Positions 38,801-46,849 of a DNA stretch of 64,000 nucleotides are shown piece by piece (positions within the stretch are counted from its first letter, which is position 1; every line of letters starts with the position of its first letter). The notes under the pieces were generated by a model, which worked only from the letters and a program-made list of their open reading frames with translations, was not told where the DNA came from and ran no database searches. Source of the DNA: Streptomyces pseudogriseolus (lineage in GTDB: Bacteria > Actinomycetota > Actinomycetes > Streptomycetales > Streptomycetaceae). A program made the position numbers and the translations under genes. The stretch covers positions 1 to 64,000 of the forward strand of contig MUNG01000021.1 of NCBI GenBank assembly GCA_002154585.1. The letters run 5' to 3'.

Positions 38801-38890
38801 GGCCACGCCGGCGACATGCTCGACGCCTACCGGCGCACGGCCCGCCGCGCCCGGGGCATCGTCGAGGAGCTGTTCTACGGGGGGATGTAG
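35882..38890 (+). CDS. glnE: Bifunctional glutamine-synthetase adenylyltransferase/deadenylyltransferase
   Basis: GlnE adds AMP to, and removes it from, glutamine synthetase I in answer to nitrogen status. The 1002-residue protein has two nucleotidyltransferase domains. One has GKCGGHELNYVSDVDVIFV near residue 207 and the other GRFGGHELGYGSDADVLFV near 724, each followed by a helical domain (GPGGLRDVEFAVQLLQLVHG; GPGGLSDVEWTVQLAQL). Both acidic Sx(D)xD motifs are intact. The ATG follows GGAGGCCGGGG. glnA is not in the window; glnII is at the right edge. Confidence 0.97.
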   Translation: MTSAPGRRSSIFTRLLRHGFTDPSAAERLLDSPELATVRNDPVLLDALGGTADPDLALHGLVRLLEAQDGATDRQELLDTVIAAKPLRDRLLGVLGASAALAEHLARHPRDWQALVTYEPRDLHPGVEEFERGLADAADPVALRVSYRRCLLSIAARDVCGTVDVAQTAAELADLATATLRAALALAAADAPEDAAMCRLAVVAMGKCGGHELNYVSDVDVIFVGEAAGDAEEDKALRAATRLASHMMRICSETTVEGSIWPVDANLRPEGRNGPLVRTLASHLAYYQRWAKTWEFQALLKARPVAGDLALGAEYTAALRPLVWQAAERENFVADVQEMRRRVVANIPAAEVDRQLKLGPGGLRDVEFAVQLLQLVHGRADASLRSGTTLDALKALAAGGYVGRADAAQLDEAYRFLRSLEHRIQLHRLRRTHLVPEDEADLRRLGRSLGLRTDPVAELTREWRRHTTVVRRLHEKLFYRPLLDAVAALAPGEARLSAEAARERMVALGYADPAAALRHLEALASGVTRKAAIQRTLLPVLLGWFADSADPDAGLLNFRKVSDALGKTPWYLRLLRDEGAAAENLARVLSAGRLAPDLLMRAPEAVALLGDGDGGGGGLTPRSRASLEQEVLAAVRRADNAVQGVTAARGVRRRELFRTAAADIVGSYGTESQPAEADQGALVDLVGGAVSDLTAATLAGTLRAVVREGWGDTLPTRFAVIGMGRFGGHELGYGSDADVLFVHEPRDGVSEREASEAANKVVAEMRRLLQVPSADPPLLIDADLRPEGKSGPLVRTLASYEAYYRRWALVWERHALLRAEPVAGDEDLGRRFVELIDPLRYPAGGLDEDAVREIRRLKARMEAERLPRGADPKLHAKLGPGGLSDVEWTVQLAQLRHAGEVPGLRTTRTREALAAAREAGLMSEEDAAHLDEAWVLATRVRNAVMLVRGRAGDTFPTVPRELAAVGRYLGYGPGHAGDMLDAYRRTARRARGIVEELFYGGM

Positions 38891-38944
38891 CCCCGTATCC
38901 GCCGAAGGCGGTCTGCAGCCGTGTCCCTCCGAAGGTACGGGCTG

Positions 38945-39835
38945 TCAGACCTGCTTCTGCACCGGCACGCGCTCCGGCGCGGCGGGCGGCTGCTCCGGTG
39001 CTCTCGCCGTCGCGTCCGGGATGTGGCGGGGGAGCGCGGAGGGGCGGCGGCCGTACCAGGCGTGGGCGACGCCGTAGCCGACGGTGAGGCACACCACGCC
39101 GCCGACCGCGTCCAGCCAGAAGTGGTTGGCGGTGGCGACGATCACCACCAGCGTGGCCACCGGGTACAGCAGCCCGAGCACCCGCGCCCACGGCACCGTG
39201 GCCAGCGCGAACAGCGTGATGCCGCACCACAGCGACCAGCCGATGTGCATGGACGGCATCGCCGCGTACTGGTTGGAGACGTTCTTCAGGTCGCCGGAGG
39301 CCATCGAGCCCCACGTCTGGTGGACCAGGACCGTGTCGACGAAGTTCTGGCCGTTCATCAGCCGCGGCGGGGCGAGCGGGAACAAGTAGAAGCCGACCAG
39401 GGCGAAACCGGTGGTGACGAACAGGACCAGCCGGGTCGCCGCGTACCGGCCGGGGTGTCTGCGGTACAGCCACACCAGCACACCCAGCGTCACCACGAAG
39501 TGCAGGGTGGCGTAGTAGTAGTTCATCCCGACGACGAGCCAAGTGACCGAGTTGACCGCGTGGTTCACGGACTCCTCGAAGGCCGCGCCGAGTTGCCCCT
39601 CCAGCCGCCAGATCCAGTCGGCGTTGCGCAGCGCCTCCGCCTTCTGCTCGGGCACCGCGTTGCGCACGAGCGAGTACGTGGCGTAGCTCACCGCGATCAG
39701 CAGGATCTCGAACCACAGCCGGGGCCGGCGGGGAGCGCGCAGACGGCGCAGGCGACCCGCCCCCGCCGTCTGTCCGACGGGGCTCGCCTCGGCCGCCCGG
39801 CGGCCGTCCAGCGTGGTCACGGTCGAGTCACCCAT
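38945..39835 (-). CDS. PAP2-superfamily (Aur1/Ipt1-like) membrane phosphatase/phosphotransferase
   Basis: The 296-residue product starts at ATG 39835 (MGDSTVTTLDGRRAAEASPV). After a cytoplasmic tail it has about six membrane helices. The PAP2_3 motifs QYAAMPSMHIGWSLW and ATANHFWLDAVGGVV carry the catalytic His residues. Members hydrolyse or transfer phospholipid head groups. It is convergent with glnE (54 bases between) and lies downstream of malR on the same strand. Confidence 0.9.
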   Translation of the reverse strand: MGDSTVTTLDGRRAAEASPVGQTAGAGRLRRLRAPRRPRLWFEILLIAVSYATYSLVRNAVPEQKAEALRNADWIWRLEGQLGAAFEESVNHAVNSVTWLVVGMNYYYATLHFVVTLGVLVWLYRRHPGRYAATRLVLFVTTGFALVGFYLFPLAPPRLMNGQNFVDTVLVHQTWGSMASGDLKNVSNQYAAMPSMHIGWSLWCGITLFALATVPWARVLGLLYPVATLVVIVATANHFWLDAVGGVVCLTVGYGVAHAWYGRRPSALPRHIPDATARAPEQPPAAPERVPVQKQV

Positions 39836-39993
39836 GGGCACAGAGTCTGCCAGAAAAGACCTCTTGGTCAGATCATCCCCCGGGTGGGTCCGGCCCGCAT
39901 GTTCTGCCCCGGGAACAGGCCTTCGGCCTCCTCCTCGCGCAGGGCGCACGCGCCCCCGCTCTCCGCCTCGAGGACGAGTTCCGGGGACGGGAC

Positions 39994-41121
39994 TCAGGGA
40001 CGCTTGCGTTCCCCGGGCGCCGACGCCGTCGAACCGCGCACCACCAGCTCGGGCATGAACACGAACTCGCTGTGCGGCGCGGGCGTTCCGCCGATCTCCT
40101 CCAGCAGCGTGCGCACCGCCGCCTGCCCCATCGCCGGGACCGGCTTGCGCACCGTGGTCAGCGGCGGGTCGGTGAAGGCGATCAGCGGCGAGTCGTCGAA
40201 GCCGACCACCGAGATGTCGCGCGGCACCTCCAGGCCCCGCTGCCGGGCCGACCGGATCGCGCCCAGCGCCATCATGTCGCTCGCGCACACCACCGCCGTG
40301 CAGTCCCGGTCCATCAGCGCGCCGGCCGCGGCCTGGCCGCCCTCCAGCGTGTACAGGGAGTGCTGGATCAGCTCCGTCTCGACCGTCTCCGCGCTCAGCC
40401 CCAACTGCTCCTGCACGGCCCGTACGAAGCCCTCCACCTTGCGCTGCACCGGCACGAACCGCTTCGGCCCGAGCGCCAGCCCGATCCGGGTGTGCCCGAG
40501 GGACGCGAGGTGGGTGACGGCCAGCGCCATCGCGGCCCGGTCGTCGGGGGAGATGAACGGCGCCTGCACCTTCGGCGAGAAACCGTCCACGAGCACGAAC
40601 GGCACGCCCTGCGCCCGCAGCCGCTCGTAGCGCTGCATGTCGGCGGTGGTGTCGGCGTGCAGCCCGGAGACGTAGATGATGCCGGCGACGCCGCGGTCCA
40701 CGAGCATCTCGGTCAGCTCGTCCTCGGTGGAGCCGCCCGGGGTCTGGGTGGCGAGCACCGGGGTGTAGCCCTGCCGGGTCAGCGCCTGTCCGATCACCTG
40801 GGCCAGCGCCGGGAAGATCGGGTTCTCCAGCTCGGGCGTGATGAGCCCGACGAGGCCCTCGCTGCGCTGCCTCAGCCGGACCGGGCGCTCGTAGCCCAGC
40901 ACGTCCAGGGCGGCGAGCACGGACTGGCGGGTGGTGGCGGCGACGCCCGGCTTCCCGTTCAGGACCCGGCTGACGGTCGCCTCGCTCACCCCCGCCTGAG
41001 CAGCGATATCAGCAAGCCGTGTGGTCACAGGACCGGACTGTATCTGCCGGTTGTCGCCTTGCACACCGAACGGACGCCTGGTGCGCGCCGTGGGACGGCC
41101 CGTGGTGGGCTGCTGGCTCAT
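39994..41121 (-). CDS. malR: LacI-family maltose operon repressor MalR/Reg1
   Basis: MalR represses maltodextrin uptake and amylase genes until the inducer binds. The frame has the LacI headpiece TRLADIAAQAGVSEATVSRV, LNGKPGVAATTRQSVLAALD, then a periplasmic-binding-like ligand domain with VVCASDMMALGAIRSARQRG. The ATG at 41121 has a good GAGGGA Shine-Dalgarno and gives 375 residues; a GTG at 41028 gives 344, the length I recall for S. coelicolor MalR, but lacks a clear Shine-Dalgarno. It is divergent from malE across an operator region. Confidence 0.92.
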   Translation of the reverse strand: MSQQPTTGRPTARTRRPFGVQGDNRQIQSGPVTTRLADIAAQAGVSEATVSRVLNGKPGVAATTRQSVLAALDVLGYERPVRLRQRSEGLVGLITPELENPIFPALAQVIGQALTRQGYTPVLATQTPGGSTEDELTEMLVDRGVAGIIYVSGLHADTTADMQRYERLRAQGVPFVLVDGFSPKVQAPFISPDDRAAMALAVTHLASLGHTRIGLALGPKRFVPVQRKVEGFVRAVQEQLGLSAETVETELIQHSLYTLEGGQAAAGALMDRDCTAVVCASDMMALGAIRSARQRGLEVPRDISVVGFDDSPLIAFTDPPLTTVRKPVPAMGQAAVRTLLEEIGGTPAPHSEFVFMPELVVRGSTASAPGERKRP

Positions 41122-41187
41122 CGCGATCCCTCACGTCGTGGTCGGCGTCCGCTCCGCAACGGATGATTCCCCCGGCGGCAACGGATG

Positions 41188-41212
41188 GCAAGTGCTTGCA
41201 GAGTCTTGCACA
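41188..41212. promoter_or_regulatory. MalR operator-like repeats, malR-proximal
   Basis: GCAAGTGCTTGCAGAGTCTTGCA contains GCAAG-TG-CTTGC as an inverted repeat plus a further CTTGCA. It lies about 70 bases upstream of malR and could serve autoregulation. Confidence 0.5.
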
Positions 41213-41296
41213 ACTGTCCGAACCCCCGGCGTACGGGCGGAAACCCGGGTCGCGCGACGGTGGAGATCGGGTCACGGCGGCATAACTGTCGGCAGC

Positions 41297-41319
41297 CCTT
41301 GCAAAACTTTTCTGCAAGG
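41297..41319 (+). promoter_or_regulatory. MalR operator-like inverted repeat, malE-proximal
   Basis: CCTTGCA (41297-41303) and TGCAAGG (41313-41319) are a perfect inverted repeat with a 9-base spacer, just upstream of the malE -10 candidate at 41345. The related sequence CTTTCTGCAAG is seen before the amylase and CTGTAAGGCTTTC before the pullulanase. Confidence 0.6.
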
Positions 41320-41447
41320 TCTTTCGGAAACGTTCCGGCGCTGTTACGTTCACGTCGCCCGGCCGCCGCAACGGCGCAGTCGGCACCTCGCGGGACGGCA
41401 GACGGGGCCGTTCCCGCCTCACGGGCTTAACCCTCAAGGAGAACCTC

Positions 41448-42719
41448 ATGCGGCGTGGCATAGCGGCCACCGCGCTGGTGGCGTCCCTCGCCCTCGCGGC
41501 GACGGCCTGCGGCGGCGACAGCGACAGCGGCGACAAGGCCGGCGGCCCGGTCACCATCACCTGGTGGGACACCTCCAACGCGACCAACGAGGCGCCGACC
41601 TACCAAGCCCTGGTCAAGGAGTTCGAGGCGGCCAACAAGGACATCAAGGTCAACTTCGTCAACGTCCCGTTCGACCAGGCGCAGAACAAGTTCGACACCG
41701 CCGCCGGTTCCAAGGGCGCCCCCGACGTGCTGCGCTCCGAGGTCGGCTGGACGCCCGCGTTCGCCAAGAAGGGCTTCTTCCTGCCCCTGGACGGCACCGA
41801 GGCGCTCGCCGAGCAGGACAAGTTCAAGCCCAACCTGATCGAGCAGGCCAAGTACGAGGGCAAGACCTACGGCGTCCCGTTCACCACGGACACCCTCGCG
41901 TTCGTCTACAACAAGCAGCTCTTCGCGAAGGCCGGCGTCGAGGCCCCCAAGACCTGGGACGACCTGAAGACCGCCGCCGCCACGATCAAGGCGAAGACCG
42001 GCGTCGACGGCTTCTGGGGCTCCACGGCCGGCTACTACGCCCAGCCGTTCCTCTACGGCGAGGGCACCGACATGGTCGACGCCGAGGCCAAGAAGATCAC
42101 GATCAAGTCCGCCGAGGCCAAGAAGGCGTACGGCACCTGGCTGAGCCTCTTCGACGGCAAGGGCCTGCACAAGGCCGACGTGACCGCCGACGCCTACGCC
42201 CACATCCAGGACGCCTTCGTCAACGGCAAGGTCGCCTCGATCGTCCAGGGCCCGTGGGAGATCACCAACTTCTACAAGGGCTCCGCCTTCAAGGACAAGA
42301 ACAACCTCGGCATCGCCACCGTCCCGGCCGGCTCCACCGGCAAGGCGGGCGCCCCCACCGGCGGCCACAACCTCTCCGTCTACGCCGGCTCCAGCAAGGA
42401 GAAGCAGGAGGCCGCGCTGAAGTTCGTGAAGTTCATGACCTCGGCCAAGGCGCAGGAGACCATCGCGCTGAAGAACTCCACGCTGCCCACGCGCGACGAC
42501 GCCTACACCGCCGAGGTCAAGGCCGACCCGGGCATCGCCGGCTACCAGACGGTCCTCTCGGCCGCCCAGCCGCGCCCGGCGCTGCCCGAGTACAGCTCCC
42601 TGTGGGGCCCGATGGACGACGAGCTGCCGCAGATCGCCAGCGGCAAGGAGTCCCTGGACAAGGGCCTGAGCGACGCGGAGGCCGCGTTCACCAAGCTGGT
42701 GCCGGACTTCTCCAAGTAA
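41448..42719 (+). CDS. malE: Maltose/maltodextrin-binding lipoprotein MalE
   Basis: MalE captures maltose and maltodextrins outside the membrane and hands them to MalFG. The 423-residue protein has a lipoprotein signal (MRRGIAATALVASLALAATAC; the lipid-bearing Cys is residue 21), then the SBP1 fold with WWDTSNATNEAPTYQALVKE and KTYGVPFTTDTLAFVYNKQL. The Shine-Dalgarno is AAGGAG. A 13-bp hairpin right after the stop probably raises malE over malFG. It is first in the malEFG operon. Confidence 0.96.
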   Translation: MRRGIAATALVASLALAATACGGDSDSGDKAGGPVTITWWDTSNATNEAPTYQALVKEFEAANKDIKVNFVNVPFDQAQNKFDTAAGSKGAPDVLRSEVGWTPAFAKKGFFLPLDGTEALAEQDKFKPNLIEQAKYEGKTYGVPFTTDTLAFVYNKQLFAKAGVEAPKTWDDLKTAAATIKAKTGVDGFWGSTAGYYAQPFLYGEGTDMVDAEAKKITIKSAEAKKAYGTWLSLFDGKGLHKADVTADAYAHIQDAFVNGKVASIVQGPWEITNFYKGSAFKDKNNLGIATVPAGSTGKAGAPTGGHNLSVYAGSSKEKQEAALKFVKFMTSAKAQETIALKNSTLPTRDDAYTAEVKADPGIAGYQTVLSAAQPRPALPEYSSLWGPMDDELPQIASGKESLDKGLSDAEAAFTKLVPDFSK

Positions 42720-42728
42720 TGCCCGCGT

Positions 42729-42769
42729 GGCCGCCGGACCCGATTCCAGGAGGGGAGGGTCCGGCGGCC
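42729..42769 (+). terminator. malE-malF intergenic hairpin
   Basis: GGCCGCCGGACCC (42729-42741) pairs perfectly with GGGTCCGGCGGCC (42757-42769) around a 15-base loop. It likely acts as a partial terminator or 3' stabiliser for malE mRNA, giving more binding protein than permease. Confidence 0.65.
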
Positions 42770-42816
42770 GCCGGCCTGTGTGCCGTACTCGTTGATCCTC
42801 CAGAAGGTGCCGAACC

Positions 42817-43821
42817 ATGACAGTCGCCATCGACCGCGCGACCGGCAAGCGCCGCGGTGACCGCGCGCCCCGCCCCGGGCCGGGCCAGCGCCTGAAGCAC
42901 TCCTACCAGAAGCACTGGTACGCCTACGCCATGATCGCGCCGGTGGCCCTGGTGCTCGGCGTCATCGTGCTGTACCCCCTGGTCTACGGCTTCTACCTCA
43001 CGCTCACCGACGCGGACAGCCTCAACTCGGCACGCACCATCGGCGTCAACGAGATCGAGGCCACCTACAAGTTCATCGGCATCGACAACTACGCCGACAT
43101 CCTGTGGGGCGAGACCGCCTACGACCGGTTCTGGTCGCACTTCATCTGGACGATCGTGTGGACGGCCGCCTGCGTCGCCCTGCACTACGGCATCGGCCTC
43201 GGCCTCGCGCTGCTGCTCAACCAGAAGCTGCGCGGCCGCACCTTCTACCGGCTGGTCCTCATCCTGCCGTGGGCCGTGCCGACCTTCGTCACCGTCTTCG
43301 GCTGGCGCTTCATGCTCGCCGACGCCGGCATCATCAACTCCGGCCTCGACTTCCTCGGCCTGCCCACCCCGGCATGGCTGGAGGACTCCTTCTGGCAGCG
43401 GTTCGCCGCGATCATGGTCAACACCTGGTGCGGCGTGCCGTTCATGATGGTCTCCCTGCTCGGCGGACTCCAGTCCATCGACAGCACCCTCTACGAGGCC
43501 GCCGAGATGGACGGCGCGAGCGCCTGGCAGCGGTTCCGTCACGTCACCCTGCCCGGCCTGCGCTCGGTCAGCTCCACCGTGGTGCTGCTCGGCATCATCT
43601 GGACGTTCAACCAGTTCGCGATCATCTTCCTGCTGTTCGGCAACACCGCTCCGGACGCGCAGATCCTCGTGACCTGGGCCTACCAGCTCGGCTTCGGACA
43701 GCAGCCGCGCGAGTTCGCCGAGTCCGCGGCCTACGGCATGCTGCTGCTGGCCATCCTGATCGTCTTCACGTCCTTCTACCGCCGCTGGCTGAACCGCAAC
43801 GACCAGCAGCTCGCGATCTGA
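42817..43821 (+). CDS. malF: Maltose ABC transporter permease MalF
   Basis: The 334-residue permease has six predicted membrane helices and the EAA loop EAAEMDGASAWQRFRHVTLP that docks the ATPase. It pairs with MalG. The Shine-Dalgarno is GAAGGTG. It lies 97 bases after malE and 13 before malG. The ATPase is not encoded here; in Streptomyces MsiK serves several sugar transporters. Confidence 0.96.
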   Translation: MTVAIDRATGKRRGDRAPRPGPGQRLKHSYQKHWYAYAMIAPVALVLGVIVLYPLVYGFYLTLTDADSLNSARTIGVNEIEATYKFIGIDNYADILWGETAYDRFWSHFIWTIVWTAACVALHYGIGLGLALLLNQKLRGRTFYRLVLILPWAVPTFVTVFGWRFMLADAGIINSGLDFLGLPTPAWLEDSFWQRFAAIMVNTWCGVPFMMVSLLGGLQSIDSTLYEAAEMDGASAWQRFRHVTLPGLRSVSSTVVLLGIIWTFNQFAIIFLLFGNTAPDAQILVTWAYQLGFGQQPREFAESAAYGMLLLAILIVFTSFYRRWLNRNDQQLAI

Positions 43822-43834
43822 GGCGGGAGCCCCC

Positions 43835-44749
43835 ATGAGCACCTCGACCCTCCCCACCGCCGCCGAGGCCGGCCGCCCCGACGGCGAGCGGAGCGCCGCG
43901 CCCCGCAAGGGCCTCCGGCGCGGTGAGGTCAGCCCCCTGGGCCGCCTCGCCTCCCACGGCATCCTGATCGTGGCCAGCCTGATCGCGCTGTTCCCGGTCG
44001 CCTGGCTGGTCTTCCTGTCCCTCGGCCCCGACAAGGACGACTATCTGCGTCCCGGCGGGATCTGGGGCAAAATGACACTGGACAACTACTCGTTCGTGCT
44101 GCAGAACACGAACTTCTTCGACTGGCTCAAGAGCTCGCTGATCGTGTCCCTCGGCACCACGGTCATCGGCGTCCTGGTGGCGGCCACCACCGGCTACGCG
44201 GTCTCCCGCATGCGCTTCCCCGGCTACAAGAAGTTCATGTGGGTGCTGCTGGTCACCCAGATGTTCCCGGTGGCCGTGCTGATGGTCCCGATGTACCAGA
44301 TCCTGTCGGACCTCCAGCTCATCGACAGCTACCTCGGCCTGATCCTCGTGTACTGCTCCACGGCGGTGCCGTACTGCGCCTGGCTGATGAAGGGCTACTT
44401 CGACACCATCCCCTTCGAGATCGACGAGGCGGGACGCGTCGACGGACTGACCCCGTTCGGCACGTTCGCGCGGCTGATCCTGCCGCTCGCCAAGCCGGGG
44501 CTCGCGGTCGCGGCGTTCTACAGCTTCATCACCGCGTTCGGGGAGGTGGCGTTCGCCACGACGTTCATGCTGGACGACACGAAGTACACGTTGGCCGTGG
44601 GGCTGCAGAGTTTCGTGAGTGAGCATGATGCTCAGCGGAATTTGATGGCTGCGACCGCCGTTTTGATCGCGATACCCGTGTCCGCGTTCTTCTATCTCGT
44701 GCAGAAGAACCTCGTTGCCGGTCTTACGGCCGGTGGCACCAAGGGGTAA
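43835..44749 (+). CDS. malG: Maltose ABC transporter permease MalG
   Basis: The 304-residue permease has six membrane helices and the EAA loop EIDEAGRVDGLTPFGTFARL with ILPLAKPG. Its N-terminal tail is hydrophilic. It is the last gene of malEFG. Downstream comes a dispersed repeat and then the alpha-glucosidase gene. Confidence 0.96.
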   Translation: MSTSTLPTAAEAGRPDGERSAAPRKGLRRGEVSPLGRLASHGILIVASLIALFPVAWLVFLSLGPDKDDYLRPGGIWGKMTLDNYSFVLQNTNFFDWLKSSLIVSLGTTVIGVLVAATTGYAVSRMRFPGYKKFMWVLLVTQMFPVAVLMVPMYQILSDLQLIDSYLGLILVYCSTAVPYCAWLMKGYFDTIPFEIDEAGRVDGLTPFGTFARLILPLAKPGLAVAAFYSFITAFGEVAFATTFMLDDTKYTLAVGLQSFVSEHDAQRNLMAATAVLIAIPVSAFFYLVQKNLVAGLTAGGTKG

Positions 44750-44777
44750 GTCCCGGGGGACTTCTGCCGTCGGCCGG

Positions 44778-44829
44778 CTGCGGCTTCACCGTGGCTGGTC
44801 GCGCAGTTCCCCGCGCCCCTGAAGGGCGT
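44778..44829 (-). repeat. Dispersed extragenic motif, copy 3 (inverted)
   Basis: On the minus strand it reads AGGGGCGCGGGGAACTGCGC then GACCAGCCAC, as in copies 1 and 2. A further CAGCCGGCCGACGG extends similarity to copy 2. It sits between malG and the alpha-glucosidase gene. Confidence 0.75.
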
Positions 44830-44934
44830 TGCCCTTCCCCTGGGTCCGAGGCGGCCGCGTTGGCCATCCGACCCCGCTGTCATCGCGGCCGCCTCCACTT
44901 AGCTTCCCTGCCCGAACCCCGTACCAAGGACGTC

Positions 44935-46680
44935 ATGAGTCAGCAGCAGTCCGCCGCCCCGGCCCCGACCCCCACGACCGACTCGGCCGTCGCCACCGTC
45001 GCGCGGCGCCGTGACTGGTGGCGGGACGCGGTGATCTACCAGGTGTACCCGCGCAGCTTCGCCGACAGCAACGGTGACGGCATGGGCGACCTGGAGGGCA
45101 TCCGCTCCCGTCTGCCGTACCTGCGTGACCTCGGCGTGGACGCCGTGTGGCTGAGCCCCTTCTACGCCTCCCCGCAGGCCGACGCCGGTTACGACGTCGC
45201 CGACTACCGCGCCGTCGATCCGATGTTCGGCACGCTGCTCGACGCGGACGCGCTGATCCGCGACGCGCACGCGCTGGGCCTGCGGATCATCGTCGACCTG
45301 GTGCCCAACCACTCCTCCGACCAGCACGAGTGGTTCAAGCGCGCCCTCGCGGAGGGCCCCGGCTCGCCGCTGCGCGAGCGCTACCACTTCCGTCCCGGCA
45401 AGGGCGAGAACGGCGAACTCCCGCCCAACGACTGGGAGTCGATCTTCGGCGGCCCCGCCTGGACCCGGGTCACCGAGCCCGACGGCACCCCCGGCGAGTG
45501 GTACCTGCACCTCTTCGCGCCCGAGCAGCCCGACTTCAACTGGGAGCACCCGGCGGTCGGCGACGAGTTCCGCTCCATCCTGCGGTTCTGGCTGGACATG
45601 GGCGTGGACGGGTTCCGGATCGACGTGGCCCACGGCATGGTGAAGGCCGAGGGCCTGCCGGACCTGGGGTCGCACGACGAGATGCGGCTGCTGGGCAACG
45701 ATGTCACCCCGTTCTTCGACCAGGACGGCGTGCACGACATCTACCGGCAGTGGCGGCTCATCCTCGACGAGTACTCCGATGCAATGGGGCCCGAAGGGCC
45801 TTCCGCAGAAGGGCGGGGGCGGGAGACGGGTGGGCGCATTTTCGTCGCCGAGGCGTGGACGCCGACCGTCGAGCGCACCGCCAACTACGTCCGCCCCGAC
45901 GAGCTGCACCAGGCGTTCAACTTCCAGTACCTGGCGACGCACTGGGACGCGGCCGAGCTGCGCGCGGTCGTCGACCGCACCCTGGACTCGATGCGCCCGG
46001 TGGGCGCCCCCGCCACCTGGGTGCTGTCCAACCACGACGTCACCCGGCACGCCACCCGGTTCGCCAACCCGGCGGGCCTCGGCACCCAGATCCGTAAGGC
46101 CGGCGACCGTGAGCTGGGGCTGCGCCGGGCCCGTGCGGCGACCCTGCTGATGCTGGCGCTGCCCGGCTCGGCCTACGTCTACCAGGGCGAGGAGCTGGGC
46201 CTGCCGGACGTCGTGGACCTGCCGGACGAGGTGCGCCAGGACCCGGCGTACTTCCGCGGCGCGGGCCAGGACGGCTTCCGTGACGGCTGCCGGGTGCCGA
46301 TCCCGTGGACCCGGGAGGGCTCCAGCCACGGCTTCGGCGACGGCGGCAGCTGGCTGCCGCAGCCCGAGGGCTGGGGCGAGCTGAGCGTCGAGGCGCAGAC
46401 CGGCGTGCCCGGCTCCACCCTGGAGATGTACCGCTCGGCGCTCGCGTTGCGCCGTGAGCAGGCGGATCTGGGGGCGGGCGACGCGGTGGAGTGGCTGACG
46501 GCGCCCGAGGGCGTGCTGGCGTTCCGGCGCGGGGACTTCGTGTGCGTCGCGAACACCACGGGAGCGCCCGTGACCGTGCCCGCGTACGGGAGGGTGCTGA
46601 TCACCAGCGGCGAGGTGGAGGAGACGGGCGGCGAGGCCGTGGTCGCGGCCGACACGACCGTGTGGTGGACGACGGCCTGA
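44935..46680 (+). CDS. aglA: GH13 alpha-glucosidase
   Basis: This 581-residue protein has no signal peptide and so probably hydrolyses imported maltose and maltodextrins in the cytoplasm. GH13 motifs are intact: [50 protein letters not shown] (nucleophile Asp near 229), FVAEAWTP (acid Glu near 305) and VLSNHDVTRH. The ATG at 44935 follows AAGGA. It follows malG in the same direction with 185 bases between, as in the S. coelicolor aglA locus. Confidence 0.92.
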   Translation: MSQQQSAAPAPTPTTDSAVATVARRRDWWRDAVIYQVYPRSFADSNGDGMGDLEGIRSRLPYLRDLGVDAVWLSPFYASPQADAGYDVADYRAVDPMFGTLLDADALIRDAHALGLRIIVDLVPNHSSDQHEWFKRALAEGPGSPLRERYHFRPGKGENGELPPNDWESIFGGPAWTRVTEPDGTPGEWYLHLFAPEQPDFNWEHPAVGDEFRSILRFWLDMGVDGFRIDVAHGMVKAEGLPDLGSHDEMRLLGNDVTPFFDQDGVHDIYRQWRLILDEYSDAMGPEGPSAEGRGRETGGRIFVAEAWTPTVERTANYVRPDELHQAFNFQYLATHWDAAELRAVVDRTLDSMRPVGAPATWVLSNHDVTRHATRFANPAGLGTQIRKAGDRELGLRRARAATLLMLALPGSAYVYQGEELGLPDVVDLPDEVRQDPAYFRGAGQDGFRDGCRVPIPWTREGSSHGFGDGGSWLPQPEGWGELSVEAQTGVPGSTLEMYRSALALRREQADLGAGDAVEWLTAPEGVLAFRRGDFVCVANTTGAPVTVPAYGRVLITSGEVEETGGEAVVAADTTVWWTTA

Positions 46681-46720
46681 CGGTCGTACGCCTCGCAACT
46701 TTTTTCCTTCAAGTTGGTAC

Positions 46721-46748
46721 GGCCCGCTGCCCTTTCGGGTGGCGGGCC
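46721..46748 (+). terminator. Terminator after aglA
   Basis: GGCCCGCTGCCC (46721-46732) pairs with GGGTGGCGGGCC (46737-46748) with two G-U pairs and the loop TTTC. It separates aglA from the amylase promoter region. Confidence 0.7.
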
Positions 46749-46760
46749 TCTAACATCTGC

Positions 46761-46799
46761 GTTGCCGCAAGGTTGCTGAAGCTTTCTGCAAGAAGCTTC
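46761..46799 (+). promoter_or_regulatory. MalR operator-like repeats upstream of the amylase
   Basis: The region has GCAAGGTTGC (46767-46776) and the perfect inverted repeat GAAGCTT (46778-46784) - TCTGCAAG - AAGCTTC (46793-46799). The TCTGCAAG centre matches the malE site. Confidence 0.55.
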
Positions 46800-46849
46800 A
46801 ACCACTTCGCCGGTACTCCCCACACCCTTCGATGAAGAAGGATCCCCAT

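Larger units (their letters stand above)
41122..41447. other. malR-malE divergent regulatory region
   Basis: These 326 bases hold no gene. They contain two clusters of TGCAAG/CTTGCA repeats and a malE -10 candidate (TACGTT, 41345-41350), and before malE the Shine-Dalgarno AAGGAG. Confidence 0.7.

Noticed and set aside
35792..38806. Open minus-strand frame of about 1000 codons antisense to glnE
   Set aside because: A mirror of high-GC codon bias; composition is Gly/Arg/Val-rich without domains, while the plus strand is a clear GlnE.
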